Positions 1 to 11,335 of a stretch of 64,000 bases of DNA are shown in pieces; the stretch's first letter is position 1, and each line of letters starts with the position of its first letter. The stretch comes from Cliona cf. orientalis. Its lineage: Eukaryota > Porifera > Demospongiae > Clionaida > Clionaidae. A model generated the notes under the pieces. That model did not search any database. It saw only the letters and a program-made list of their open reading frames with translations, and was not told the origin of the DNA. The translations under genes were made by a program, and so were the position numbers. The stretch is from the NCBI GenBank assembly GCA_963930775.1, contig OZ005691.1, forward strand, positions 8,429,000 to 8,492,999. Direction: 5' to 3'.

Positions 1-4
1 AGTA

Positions 5-12
5 TGACGTCA
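5..12. promoter_or_regulatory. CRE-like palindrome TGACGTCA
   Basis: A perfect 8-bp cAMP-response-element palindrome (bZIP/CREB-type consensus) lies about 107 bp upstream of the ATG of the coiled-coil ORF at 119. Its position fits a proximal promoter element, but the window begins here, so it could equally serve a gene to the left. The consensus is established knowledge; its use here is inferred. Confidence 0.4.
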
Positions 13-118
13 CTTTCTCGAATTTCATTGGTTAATTTGAAATTAATTATTGTGTTGCACGTTGCTAACTATTTCGCTGTTCAAGCATAATACACTAGCT
101 GATCTAGTCTGATTTAAG

Positions 119-505
119 ATGTCTGCTGAAGAGTTAGAAAAAAAGAGCAAGGAACTAGAAGAAAGAGATAGACAACTTACGAATAAAGAAAAAGAACTTG
201 AGCTGGCCAAGAAAGCAGTGGAAGATGAACTGAGACGTGCAAAAAGGGAGAGAGAGGCCGAAGAAAAGAAAAGGAGTGACAGCCAAGAAACAGAACTGCG
301 ACGTCTCAAACGTCGATTAGACGAACTTGAATATCAAGAAGAAGCAAGATACCGTCAGCGTCGTAGAGCTCGACAGAAATTAGAAAGGGATAGGAGAATA
401 GCATCGGATATTCGACGAAGAGTTATGATTGAGGAAAGAGAGAGGGAAAGGATCAGAAAAGAAATCATAAAAGGAAGAGGGAAACATCAGAGATACAAGT
501 ATTAA
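119..505 (+). CDS. Small arginine-rich coiled-coil protein, unknown function
   Basis: A single-exon ORF of 128 residues starts at an ATG in good context (aagATGtct). Almost the whole protein is charged, with long runs of E, K and R in heptad spacing (for example SAEELEKKSKELEERDRQ near the N-terminus), so residues 1-120 are predicted to be one continuous alpha-helical coiled coil. The second half is unusually rich in arginine (clusters such as RQRRRAR and RERERIRKE). There is no signal peptide, membrane segment or catalytic motif. Such composition occurs in cytoskeletal, centrosomal and splicing-related proteins and has little diagnostic value, so no function is assigned. It could be a piece of a larger gene whose other exons lie left of the window, but the ORF has its own start and stop and no obvious splice sites. 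Confidence 0.55.
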   Translation: MSAEELEKKSKELEERDRQLTNKEKELELAKKAVEDELRRAKREREAEEKKRSDSQETELRRLKRRLDELEYQEEARYRQRRRARQKLERDRRIASDIRRRVMIEERERERIRKEIIKGRGKHQRYKY

Positions 506-1128
506 ACTGAGATTCATCAAGTTATGACTGTAGCTGCAGGTGCATCATTGTCAACAGGTTATCATAATTTACTCTTACACTATGACATTATTCTTCAATC
601 ATGGCAAGATGATCAGCTGGATAATTCGATATAATTTTAATAATAATACTAATTAATAATTATGTGATTTTAATTGCATAAAAGATTTCAATAATAATAT
701 TAAATTAAATTATTATTAACAGTAACTTTGCAGTTGTAGAAAACCTCTCAGATAATATAAGAAAGGCCATACTGTGTAAAGAAAGCAGTATAAAGTTGAC
801 CTTCTCTATTGTCATCACAGAGGGTCTTTACTTTCGACCTGCAGTGGAAGCAAAATAAGAATTATTATACAACATAATAGTATAATCATTATGATAAAAA
901 TTAATAATATTATGCATCATTTTTGAAGTCAATGAGGATACAATCTTCACCAAGGACTTGTCTTCACTCAGGGCGAAACTCAGTGACTGTCAATCCTTAC
1001 TATGTGCAGTGTACTTCACCTAGGATTTGTACTCAGTTGCCAGGTGCCGGCAGGATATCTGATGATCAGGTATACCTAGGACTTGAGTTTCGCCTGAGAC
1101 TTGATTTGCTCAGGTCTTTACTGTGTAT
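506..1128. other. AT-rich intergenic stretch
   Basis: This stretch is dominated by AT-rich simple sequence (taataat, attaataat runs) with no coding exon visible on either strand. From about 935 it grades into degenerate copies of the repeat described at 1129-1335 (motifs cttcac, gagacttg, ctcagg). Confidence 0.5.
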
Positions 1129-1335
1129 TACAGTCTATAGGCCTCTCTTCACATAGACTCTCCACCTGAGACTTGTCGTAGCTTAGGTCTTCACTGCCAG
1201 TGACTAGTCTAGGCCTTCAAGAACACTCTTCACCTATAGACACTCCGCCTGAGAATTGTAGCTCAGGTCTTCACTAGTCTAGGCCTTTAAGAACACTCTT
1301 CACCTAGAACATAACTTCACCTGAGACTTTGTGCC
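1129..1335. repeat. Degenerate tandem repeat, unit about 70 bp
   Basis: Roughly three copies of a ~70-bp unit follow each other. Each contains CTAGGCCTTCAAGAACAC, then CTTCACCT, then CGCCTGAGA and CTCAGGTCTTCAC. The second and third copies (from about 1202 and 1275) are nearly identical over their first 35 bases. Shorter, more diverged pieces of the same motif extend back to about 935 and forward to about 1390. The stretch has no coding potential; it looks like a minisatellite. Confidence 0.55.
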
Positions 1336-1609
1336 TTGGACTTTATCTTCTTCACTCAGCTTGCTTAATCTTCACCTTCACTTTGAGGTTAGTCTGGCTT
1401 CATCTTGGCCATGCAGATGGTGAGATTCTATTTAGGTGTTTGATTTGGATAGTTAAAGGCACCTGCATGAAATACCAGATGGTCACTCTAATTGCATACT
1501 GAGTCCCTATTAACAAAAAAGAATTCAGCCACCTATGGTGAAATAATTATTATGAAATCTAATTGCTGTGAAGACTGTTTCAAAATGTTTAGCTCAAATG
1601 AAAGGCTAT

Positions 1610-1775
1610 TGGGACCCAGACAGTCAGTTTCAGACTCCATCTTTGCGATTGAGGCACAGGCATCAATGTGGCTTGTAGACTGTGCATGCACTATATTGAC
1701 GACCTTTACCATAATATTATGCACCATGATTACTATGTAGCTACTGGGGATGTGGTCAAGTTCTTCATACTACAT
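1610..1775 (-). repeat. Dispersed repeat R, fragment 1
   Basis: Read on the minus strand, this stretch matches the segments beginning at about 16400 and 25415. All three share a 'cttgaccacatccccagt' start, a 'ggtgcat...ggtaaaggtcgtcaat' stretch and a 'tgatgc...gcctcaatcgca...gatggagtct' stretch. It is a truncated third copy of a repeat found complete inside the element at 16310-17636. Only the first ~160 bp are recognisable. Confidence 0.55.
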
Positions 1776-1836
1776 GAATATTCTTACACAAATATTATTA
1801 TATTATAATAATAATAAACTTACATGAACTTGGAGA

Positions 1837-4800
1837 TCAAATAGAAAGGGATAAATAGGTAGCATCATGATCTGAATAGTAGGTGTCGACAACGTCTGCA
1901 TATATATCCACATCAACACTGTTACAATAAATATGATCCAGCAATGACCCCGAGTCAGTTGTGGGTACTTGAACAAGCTGAGAGAATCCTTTTGATGACA
2001 TCAATTGGAGCAATCTGGATGAGGTTGATGTTGAAAGCAGGTCATGATTAAAATCACCAAGAATGATGGTGGGCACTATTTGAGGAAGGTTCGAAAGGAA
2101 CTCATCCATTAGTGATAAGAATGTGGTCAGCAGTTGTTGTGGACGCCTGTAGACAGTGAGGATACACATTCTGCTCCCTGAATGGATAGAAGTTGCTGTA
2201 ATGCCGACTACTTCAAGTTGAGGTGGTCTTTGATTGCTGATGCCGACAGGTTGTAGTGATCGAGGACAAACCATCAGTATCCCACCCTTGGCTAAATCTG
2301 CATTGTTTCTCTGTTCACGATCCAACCTGAAAACTATACACTCCTCTTGCATAGGTAGTTTGTAAAGTTGCTGCTGAGGCTGGAGGAAGGTTTCAGTGAA
2401 ACACATGATATTAGCATGTTTCATAGCTTCATCTCTAATGATGTCTTCATGCTTTGCCAAGTATGAGTGCACATTTATGTGGGAAATTTTGATCCAGTTG
2501 TCTCCTGGTAGACTGAGTACCTTTGGCACTGGTTCACTGGGGAGGGTTAGGGTGGACAATCTTTCCATTTCAGTCACAACATCAGCATTGACCTTTATGT
2601 TAACTGGTTTAAAGTTCTTAATGAATAGGCCTTCAAGTGTCTTCACACGACTGAAAGCAACATATGCCTGGCCTGCATCAAATACTTTATCTACCATATC
2701 AATCACAATCTGATCCATTGTCAGCCCTTGCACTTTGTGGATGGTTGTGGCCCAGGCTAGCACCAGTGGGAATTGTCTTCTACTTACTTCAGCAGCTTTA
2801 TTTTTCCCAATGCAAAAGACTGCCTCATGTCGGCTGATTGGTACAGCTTCTGGGTGTTGGCTACGATACTGGCTTTGTGCAATAGCCTTAGCACCTACTC
2901 GAGAATGGTCAAATTTTACAAGCACCAAGGTTACTTCACTACCAGTTTTGATGATGGCTTGAATACTTCCTCTTGCACCATTTACTAATCCATCTGATAC
3001 ATCAACATTGACAGTCAGCATCACTTTGGCACCAATAGCAAGACGTAGTTCACCAACCAGCCCACCTGTCTTAGCTTTATTTTCTGGCATACTCAAGTTA
3101 AGCAGTTGGGTATGCTTGTCCTTGTCTTTGTCAATTGATTTGATGATCTCGTGCTCTCTTTCTGGAGCAAGTTCTTGAAGCTTCAATTTGTTTCGCTCAT
3201 CCACATGATGATTGCAAGGGTAAGCATGTAGTGCATCATGAGGGTAGTTAGGGTGATCATCTGTGATGGTTCTTGATTCTAGTACCTTAATGTCCTCTTC
3301 AGTGCAGGTGGCAGTGCGCACTCGACACAAAAGCTGGGCAAATTGAGCATCTCCTCTTTGTCTCATGATCTCATCCAGTTCAATCATCTTGAATTCATCC
3401 AACCAAAGGGAGCCAGATTTATGGAGTCGAGCATAGGCATCACCAACCTGTGCAAACACATGTGGCTGTGCAACTGGTCGTAGTTGGTAAAGGTCACCAA
3501 CAGTTAGTATGCTGATACCTCCAAATGTTACTTCATCTCCTTTCCCCTTCAGCTGTTGGAGCCGCTTGTGAATTTGTAACAGCATGTTGGATCCGACCAT
3601 AGAGATCTCATCAATGATGAGCAGTTGTAGATTAGACAATTTTGTTCGGAGGGTGTTAAGCTTGTCTTGAGTGAGAGGCTGGATGCTAAATTTTGACGTA
3701 CCGAGTAGAAGTGCAGAGTGCACTGTCATCCCCTGGATGTTGAAAGCTGCAACTCCAGTGGGTGCTGTCAGTAACACTGTAACATCCTCAGGTTCTACTT
3801 GCCCGGAGAGGCGCAATAGCTTCACAGTGTCTCTGTGTATAAGGGAGATGACATAACTCTTTCCAACTCCACCAGGACCACTGAGAAAGACTCTATATGG
3901 CTTGATGGCTTCTCCTTTCTTCATTGCAATAACTGCATCCTTACACCATCTCCTGTGAAAGTTTACAGCTTGCCTCTGCTTGGTGTTGAGTCCTCTCATG
4001 AGCTCACGGTACTCGTCAGGTGGAATCAGCTGCCTGTTGGTTTCCAAGTCAAATCTCTGAAGCAAGGGGGCTGACTGCTGCCGGAAAAGTGCTGCATTGG
4101 CATCCAAGTCTTCCTGTTCAATGTGTCTCATTTCCTCAGCTCCCTCTGTTTCAGCTTGTGCTTGTTGTTCTGCTGCACCTGGAGCTACCTGATCCCATGC
4201 ATGCTGGGGTGGTCCATGCTCAGTCAGATCATCAATGGCTTCATCAATCTCAGCAGCATTCTGAGTATACTTCCGCTCATTCTCCAAAATGCCATCAACT
4301 TTATCTTCATAATGACTGCGGAAATCCATGTATCCACCCAGCAAATCTGAGCTTTCATCCCTCCATGGAACATAGAGCATTATCTTGGATCTGTACACTT
4401 TGCTTGGCTCTTTCTCCTGGTTGAATCGATGAAAGCGAATGATCGCTTCTCTTCTGCGTTTGTACATTCGTCCAAGATTGTCCTGGAGTTTTATACTTTC
4501 ACATCTTCCACTTATTTCATCTTCAGCTGCAGGTAGTGCATCAGTAGTGTCATCTTCTAAGTGTTCTTGTCCACTACGAGTGGTGTAGTTGGCAGCAAAC
4601 TCAGCAAGGCACATGTTATTGAGGTGATGTGGTCTAGCAGCATATCTGTCTATCAAGCTAGTCTGATAGATATCTTCTGAGTCTTCATCCATGTCTTGAA
4701 TCTGGTTGATGGGCTTTAATAGGGATACTCGGTCTTCCTTAGCAGCAGTGTTGACAAAGACAACCTTTCTACTCAGTTGCTTTAGTGGCAATGATAGGAT

Positions 4801-7800
4801 TCTATAGACTGCTTCTTGAGCACTGACTTCGCGATGGTTGAGGAAGACTGATCCAAGACGCCTCAGCTGGGTTCTGATATCTTCGCTACCACACTCTTTA
4901 GACACCTGCTTTAGGAGTTCTCCCATTGAGCGTTCACTCTTGAGCATGTATGCAGCTATGTACATCACACATGCATATGGATCCAGGATGTACTGTAGAT
5001 CCATGTTGGCTTTCCATACTCTAATAACATCTGGATTGTAGGTGTTAATCCAGGATTCTGATGGCTTTCTTTTCATTACAACACTGTTTCCTGTGGAGCA
5101 TATCTTCAGTCCACAAATATACATATCAGATGATACCCCGGCTTTCAGAAGAAGTTCATCCATGCTGATATCCTCAGGAGTGTCCTTGTCATCCAGAACT
5201 TTCCGCACAGCAGCAAGGGCTTTTACTGCCTGCTCAGCTTGTTCTTCTGGATATGTGGCAGCAGTGGACTGGCGAGCAATTACTGTCTGTGGGCTTGGAG
5301 GACGAGGATAGTGGAATCGACACTTGCCATGTCTCCTGCATGTGGCTGAATGGCAGTGCTTCTGAACTTTGGAGACCAATTGAGCCAGCTCTTCATCATC
5401 TGGGATGTTTGACTTGACATACTTGTCAATGAAGCTGCACACCTCTTCATCAGTGTTAATATTCAACTTGGGTGCGTCCTTGATCCAGAGGATGGTGTGT
5501 GCATGAGGAGAACCTCTGGCTTGGAACTCAATTCTAATGGCATAGTCCATTAGCTCACCTAGGGGATGAGCTGTGCTCTTCAGAAACACCTGGAAGAAGG
5601 TATTGAGACGATACTGGAAATGTCTAGCTGCAGTGACTGGATTCTGTCTCAACCATTTGCTCTTCTCTTCAAATGACATTGTTTTCACATCGTCATCAGT
5701 CAGTATGGTGCCATACTGTCTGGCTATTGTCTGGATTACATCTGGCCATTGCATGTCTGCTGCTGAGAGAGTAAGGAACCATGTTGGAATTCCTAGCTGC
5801 CTGATCATCCCAAGCACATCATACATGACTCTCTGGAAATAGGCTGGTGAACCACGTACATTCTTCAAGAAGCGATATGCATAATCCTTCTGAATCATCT
5901 CTGACATTAAATGTTCATTCCTGACAGATCCTGCAGTGAGTACTTGTCCTCTGTGCAGTCTACCTTGAGTTTGTCTCATTGCAATGCTAGCATCATCGGC
6001 AACTTGTTTGCTTTCAACTGCATATTGCGCTGTTAGCAAGTACTCAATGTCCCTTGCAAATCTTCCATCAGCGTCAAGTAATCGCTGGTTGAAGTACTTA
6101 CGCACTGTAAGCCTGGTTTTTCTCTCTGTAATAAGTCCATGCATCCCAGTTGGATACTTCGTAGGATTGCACATCTCCTCAAAGTGCTTGTCACTGAGAA
6201 TACCAATAGGCTTTTGACCTTCACCAGGAGCAACACTAAACACATTGTCTGTTGTGGCATTGATAGTATCTTCTTTCTGCAGGAAGCTATCATACGGCAG
6301 TCCTCGGAGTTGAGCTTGATGTTTAAATGCTTCTCTATCTTCAATGAATTCTTTATCATGTTCATCTGGTGTTGATTCAAGCTGATTATTTGTAGATGAC
6401 AGGTTATTGGCAGAATAATGGTCACTAAGTTTCTGAAGAGCTTGGTAGTGAAACTGACCGATCAAGCCAAGGTGAATGACTCCCATGGGTGTGGCATCAG
6501 AGGTTCTGATAAGCTCCATGTCAGGATTGATGGTAGAGATGATGTGGATATCAACATGGAGCATGTCAGCTAGTCCTTGGACTGCTATGTGATCCCCCCA
6601 TGCACCTGCATTCAATCTCTCAAGATACTGCAGCCATCTCAATTGCTGACGCAGTCGAAGGTCATCAATGGAGCTGATGATGTCATCTTGTTCATTTGGA
6701 GCTTCAGTGTCTGCATTGCTTGGATCATAACTGACTACAGGGGCTGATACAAAATTTCTGAAGTGGGAGGAGCCATCATGCGTATATGGATGACTCTGTA
6801 AATACTCCACAAGCTGTTCTCTTAGACTTGTGTCACCGGGATGGATATCAATGCTGTGTAGTTGCACTGCTACTGCTGAAAAGAGACAATTTCCATCTCT
6901 TGGTACATCTATAACTGAAAAGCCTCTCTCTTGGGCAAGAGAACTCAAAGTAATTTCATCTGTATAAACAAGATAAGCATTAGTAATATTGTGCAATAAA
7001 ATACATGTATATACCCACCATTCATGGACTGAGATGATGTTGTGGTTGGCAATGGTGGTGGTGGGCAGTGCTCAAGTGACAACGCTTCCCAGAGCTCAGA
7101 GTCATCCTCTGCAGCATCGCTGACCCAGTCTCTGTTGATCTCTATATCCTTGTACAATGGATTGTTCAATTTTAACCATTGTAGAGCTGCAAGTACCTTT
7201 GCTGGTCGAACGTACTGGTACATATAGTGTCCCTTGTAACACAGCTTCCTCTTCAGCTTCATCGGGACCATCTGGGTTTGAGATGGAAGCCTTGGCAGAA
7301 GGGTACACACAGGAGTAAGATCAGTGGGTACATTGACTGCTGGTCCATGAATGGCACGTTGCTTGCCACAAGGAAGTGCTACCATCTTCATGAAAGGTAT
7401 TCGAAGAGAAATGAGACGTACTTCCAGTGGATTTAAATCAGATAACTCAAGTGGAATGTTGTCTAGGTCCAAATTGTTAGCTTTGGCCTGAGCAGGTAAT
7501 ACCCCACCTTTCAAAGCATTGTGACATGTCTTGCAAATCCAATGCTTACACTGCAGCCTGACAGATTCAGACACAACAAATTCGCTGGGTGCTCTATCAT
7601 ACTTAGACACTTGAAACTCTTGTACTGTCTTACGGTACATCAACCGATTGCAGGACACACAAACATAGTCTGGTCCTTCCTTCATAGCTGAAATGAAAGC
7701 ATGTGAGGCTTCCATCACACTCAGCTGATTGCTAGTAAGTGAAGCGCGTTTCCTGATTGAATGGAATACAACATTATATTAAAAAAGCTATGTATGGCAT

Positions 7801-8140
7801 ATAGGTCTACACACACAAGCTCACCTTTTCCTTGACTGTGCATCTTTTTGCCTCCTTTCAAATTTCTCATTCATAGTCTGTGCCTGTCGCTTGGCTGCCA
7901 TGGCCTCGGCTTCCTTTTGCCTTACAGAGGCCGATTGTCGCTTGGCTGCCATGGCCTCAGCTGCCTTTTGGCGTCGTCTACGATTATAACATAATAATTC
8001 AAGTTATCATGAAGTATTTTCAAGCGTAACCTAGAATATAACCTAGCATACCTCTTCTTAGAGGCTTCTATTCTGTCAACTTTAGCCTCTTGCTGTTCAC
8101 GAACTTTCAGTGATCTCTTTCGTTCTCTTCGGAGATCCAT
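1837..8140 (-). CDS. Helentron (Helitron-like) Rep-helicase with OTU and endonuclease domains
   Basis: Four exons on the minus strand join in frame: 8140-8052, 7977-7825, 7752-7019 and 6959-1837 (6,099 nt, 2,032 residues). The three introns are 59-74 bp with GT/AG borders. The protein starts with a basic Lys/Ala-rich region. A Cys/His zinc-binding block follows (C112, C115, C149, H151, C154, C157), with similarity to the domain found N-terminal to Helitron replicases. Next is an OTU-like cysteine protease (DGNCLF near 350, with a downstream FHY). The Rep domain has HUH motif PHAH near 811 and twin-tyrosine motif YIAAYMLK near 990. The PIF1-like SF1 helicase has Walker A GPGGVGKS near 1350 and Walker B LIIDE near 1438. 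A C-terminal exonuclease-endonuclease-phosphatase domain carries GDFNHD near 1958 and SDHD near 2018. OTU plus endonuclease is the Helentron arrangement. The role is rolling-circle-type transposition. No frameshift or internal stop is seen, so it may be autonomous and young. Confidence 0.9.
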
Positions 8141-8239
8141 CAAAACTTCTAAAACCAAACAACTTCGAAAAATTCATGTGATTGTGCTTTAAATAGAATA
8201 AATACGTTACAGAAGCTCCATTGAGCATGCGCAGTAAAG

Positions 8240-8530
8240 CAGGGACACACAAAAGTGGGAAGTGTCTCAGTAGGCGTAGCCAACAAAAAGCTGTATTTGC
8301 GACACTCTTGGGCCTTACCAAACGATTCAAAGCACACTGAAGCCAGTTTTTCGACGATATTGATAGATACATTGTATTTATGAGTCGCTCAGATGCCTAT
8401 ATCTCCAGATCTGGCGATTTTTGTGCTAACAACAGACAAAACCGATTACATGACCCCTTGCGCATGCGCGCGGGGTAACAACAGACATACAAACCGATTG
8501 CTTTACCCCTTGCGCATGCGCGTGGGGTAA
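8240..8530. repeat. Dispersed ~290-bp repeat H, copy 1 (next to the Helentron)
   Basis: The segment contains 'ggcgtagccaacaaaa', 'gaagccagtttttcgacg', 'atgagtcgctcagatgcct' and 'tctggcgatttttgtgct', and ends in 'taccccttgcgcatgcgc'. The same ordered blocks recur at 29870-30090 and 40640-40835. The last ~52 bp (8428-8478) are duplicated in tandem at 8479-8529. It starts only about 100 bp upstream of the Helentron start codon, so it could be the terminal or promoter region of that element, or an unrelated SINE/MITE-like repeat. Confidence 0.6.
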
Positions 8531-8555
8531 AAATACTATTAATCATGGTTGATGC

Positions 8556-8640
8556 TCAGGCAAGGTCAGAGTGCTTCCTACAGCCATCAGTACTTATGGT
8601 CACCAGCTGATTAGATAACAGGGTGTTAGTGTCTATATAT
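8556..8640. repeat. Short dispersed repeat, copy 1 of 2
   Basis: This stretch shares the blocks caggcaaggtc, gagtg, ttcctacagcc, tatggtca and agctgattagataacagg, in order, with 27028-27118. No coding potential or terminal repeat is visible; the family is unknown. Confidence 0.5.
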
Positions 8641-8650
8641 GCATTGTACT

Positions 8651-8985
8651 CATAGGCGTAGGAAGATGGTGATGGTTGGGGGGGCATTGTAATATTTGCG
8701 CGCAAAGCGCGCGCAAAATTTTTGCGACCACGCCCACTTTGGGTGTAAACCATGCCCTTTTCGCATGAATGACAGTGTCAGGTCGGAGTTTCTTGGTTGT
8801 AGCAATGAAGAAACGAACAGTAAGTCGATCAGAACAGACTTTGTAGCTACTTGTTCTTGAATATTTCATAGTCAGGCCTATTATAGCATGTACAGGCATT
8901 GCTCTGGCTGTTTGGGCACTGGCCTCCTTCCTTGCTGGTTGGGGGGGCACGTGCCCCCGGTGCCCCCCCGGTTCCTACGCCTATG
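8651..8985. mobile_element. 335-bp MITE with GTACT target duplication
   Basis: Terminal inverted repeats CATAGGCGTAGGAA / TTCCTACGCCTATG bound a 335-bp element, and inner G-rich and C-rich tracts (about 8675-8685 and 8941-8970) extend the pairing. A direct repeat GTACT lies on both sides (8646-8650 and 8986-8990). The centre carries a TTTGCGCGC palindrome and a CCACGCCCACTTTG box that reappear in other elements of this window. There is no ORF of its own, so it is non-autonomous; the superfamily is unassigned. Confidence 0.75.
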
Positions 8986-9259
8986 GTACTGATTATAATT
9001 TCTTTTTCTTTGGAAATTGCAAGAGAATGGAAGATCTATTAGTTTCCATGCACTAATATCAGCGAATCAAAGTAAAATAAAAGATGCTTGACCATAAGAG
9101 CCAATGCCATCTATACATAACACATTTGAGCTAGAGAATAATTCACATTATTATGAATTACAATACAAATATGTGTCAAACATAAACACACCACACACAT
9201 ACCTACATGTTCACATGCATTCCTATAAATTTTTGGGCACTAATTGGTATAGATATTAT

Positions 9260-9626
9260 CAGGAGCATAATATTATGAGCTGCCCGAAGGGCGGTGAAGG
9301 ATCGTCCGACTGTGTGTCAGATGTGTTAGCAAAGTTCATTAGCAATGCTTGACCTTATATGGAGTGGCCAACTGCAGGGTATTTCCATTGGTTAGGCTCC
9401 ATAGTGATAGCACCGCCTGTAGTACACAGTCTACAACCACACTACAGACTAAGTCAATTAACTAGTACAGTGTGGCTTATACAAAAGTAATCTGCTATAA
9501 ACCACATTAGCTGCACGTTCCAAATAAGGAGGTGTAGTCTTAAGTACTTCGCCTAACACATACTACAGACAACCCTACGGTAGTCGGACGCTCCTTCGCT
9601 GCCCTTCGGGCCGCTCATATGCTCTT
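9260..9626. mobile_element. 367-bp TIR element inserted downstream of death-like gene A
   Basis: Imperfect terminal inverted repeats of about 50 bp begin CAGGAGCATA on the left and end TATGCTCTT on the right. Their inner parts read GCCCGAAGGGC and GCCCTTCGGGC. The 8-bp sequence GATATTAT flanks both ends (9252-9259 and 9627-9634). The insertion splits a segment that is otherwise collinear with 21608-21800. The 8-bp duplication and CAG start suggest a hAT-type MITE; it has no coding capacity. Confidence 0.65.
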
Positions 9627-9722
9627 GATATTATTATAGAACAGTGACTTTCTCCCTTGTGCATTTTCCATGCATCATGTGGTGTAGTGTAGTAAAAATC
9701 ACAATAATTATCATGTACATAC

Positions 9723-11117
9723 CAGTCAGCTCCTCAGCATAGTGAAGTATAATATCTGCTCGCCCTGCTTCATCCTTGCCATAAAGGTGGTGGATTAGTC
9801 TCCTCCAGCTGGCGAGAGGGTCTCGTAGTAGCCACTCCCTCACTCCAGCTCTCACTCTATCATCAGCACTGGAAAGCTGCTTCGTTATTTCATCATATTT
9901 GGAATTGGGTAGGCGAAGTATGAGCCGACCAATTGTCGACCAGTGTATTCCATTGAGAGTGCTGGTGATGTTTTCGACAGTGAGAGCTGTGGCATTGGAG
10001 TGAACACATCAATCAGTATAGGATAGCTACACTAGCTGCACTGGAATTCACTTGATTCAATGAAATAATATACACTTTTACAAATACAATGCAGAGAATT
10101 TAATGAAGGATGTTTTTGGTAATTTTATTTTAGTACACAAAACCCTGCAAGGTTATTGCTTATTGGGCTATTCCATTTAATAGCTGTACACCCCCTATGG
10201 ATGAGCAAGAAGGAAAATTTGACCCCTAGACACAATTAAAAGGCAATCATCCCCCCTGGACAGTCGTTAATTAGGTCACTGTTCCCCCAAGACGTAATTA
10301 GGAGCATCATTTATCCCGTTGAATACTTAATTAAATGAAGTTTTATTCCCCATGGACACAAATTGATGCATTAATTTACAGAAGGGAAATCACCTAACAG
10401 GGATGAGATACCCCCTAGACGCCATAATTAGCGATACTTTTATCCCTAGACACAATCAAAATTACCTAAAATACCCCCCTTTCTTCATTAAAATCAAAGT
10501 TTGACCCCCTGGACAAGGCTCAAAATACCCCCCTGGACAGTCGTTAACGGTAATCCATAAGGGGGTGTATGCTTATCAAATGGAATAGCCCATTGTATTA
10601 TAGTATGCTCCATGGTGATACACGTACTAACGATACAAGTGTATATTTGTATGTTACTTAATTAGAACAGTATTGATGACTGCCGGACAAATATATTAGC
10701 CACGGCCTAAACTATACCTCATCTGTTGATCAAAAATCCGTAGATTCTGGATAAATCCGTAGACCTGGCAACACTGAACCCCTCATAAATCCTCTAATCA
10801 GTGGTGAGGGAAATATCAGTACAGTGTCTACAATACTATTGTGGCTGATAATTGTTAATTTTTAGTCATAACGCAGTCGGTCTCACCTGGTTTGTAGCCT
10901 TTGTCGATTTCTTTTTGTATTCTCTTTCGCTGGTGCTTCGGTAATCTTTGTAGGTAGTCCTGAACGTAGCGTAGCTTCTTCCTCTTGTTGGTGTGTCGCG
11001 GTGGGCGCTGGCTAGCCGCGATGATCTCGCCGTCACTCGGAGAATCTTCACCGGAGTCATCTTCTTCTTCGCTTGCCTCTCGGCCCCCAGAGCTAGCTAC
11101 TGGCCTAGCTCCGCCAT
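9723..11117 (-). pseudogene. Death-domain-like gene A (two exons, damaged 5' exon)
   Basis: This is a paralogue of the gene at 20405-23707. The first exon (11117-10887) would encode a serine/acidic N-terminus followed by a basic RLPKHQRKRIQKEIDKGYK segment. The second exon (9986-9723, 264 nt, phase 1 at both ends) encodes one death-fold-like domain with the motifs WSTIGRLILRLP, WLLRDPLASWRRLI and ADIILHYAEELTG. Compared with copy B, two CTAG tetranucleotides are present just after the ATG, so the ATG frame reaches a stop after six codons while the conserved frame has no upstream ATG. The equivalents of B exons 3 and 4 are not found downstream, where a TIR element is inserted. It is probably a truncated or dying copy; an alternative start in an unseen upstream exon is the other possibility. 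Death domains mediate homotypic assembly in apoptosis and innate immunity; the role here is inferred. Confidence 0.6.
10165..10591. mobile_element. 427-bp MITE with GGGCTATTCC termini
   Basis: The ends are inverted repeats: GGGCTATTCCATTT...TACACCCCCTATGGAT on the left and ATCCATAAGGGGGTGTA...AAATGGAATAGCCC on the right. The interior has several degenerate direct repeats of 'cccctggaca' and two copies of 'ctggacagtcgttaa'. ATT flanks each side (10162-10164, 10592-10594), which may be a 3-bp target duplication. It lies in the intron between the two recognised exons of death-like gene A. There is no ORF. Confidence 0.7.
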
Positions 11118-11323
11118 AGCTACACGACTAGCTGGTTTAATCGATCGGAGTAGAGTGGCTAGCTAAAGCACGTACTGAGTTCACTGGATAATTTTTCTAG
11201 GGAACGTTTCGTCGGTGAATTGAGCTTTCAGTTCAGTAAACCACAACAACTGGGGGTGGCTCAAAAGCCACAACGTTTATACGCGTACATAGTGATACGA
11301 GCTCAGTATCTATTGTGCCGGAA

Positions 11324-11335
11324 TGCGCATGCGCA
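11324..11335. promoter_or_regulatory. NRF1-type palindrome upstream of gene A
   Basis: TGCGCATGCGCA, matching the NRF1 consensus, is followed by 'gtaaatcaataag' and lies 207 bp upstream of the gene A ATG. The same word and flank occur 285 bp upstream of gene B (23992-24003), so it is conserved within the duplication. Promoter use is inferred. Confidence 0.45.
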
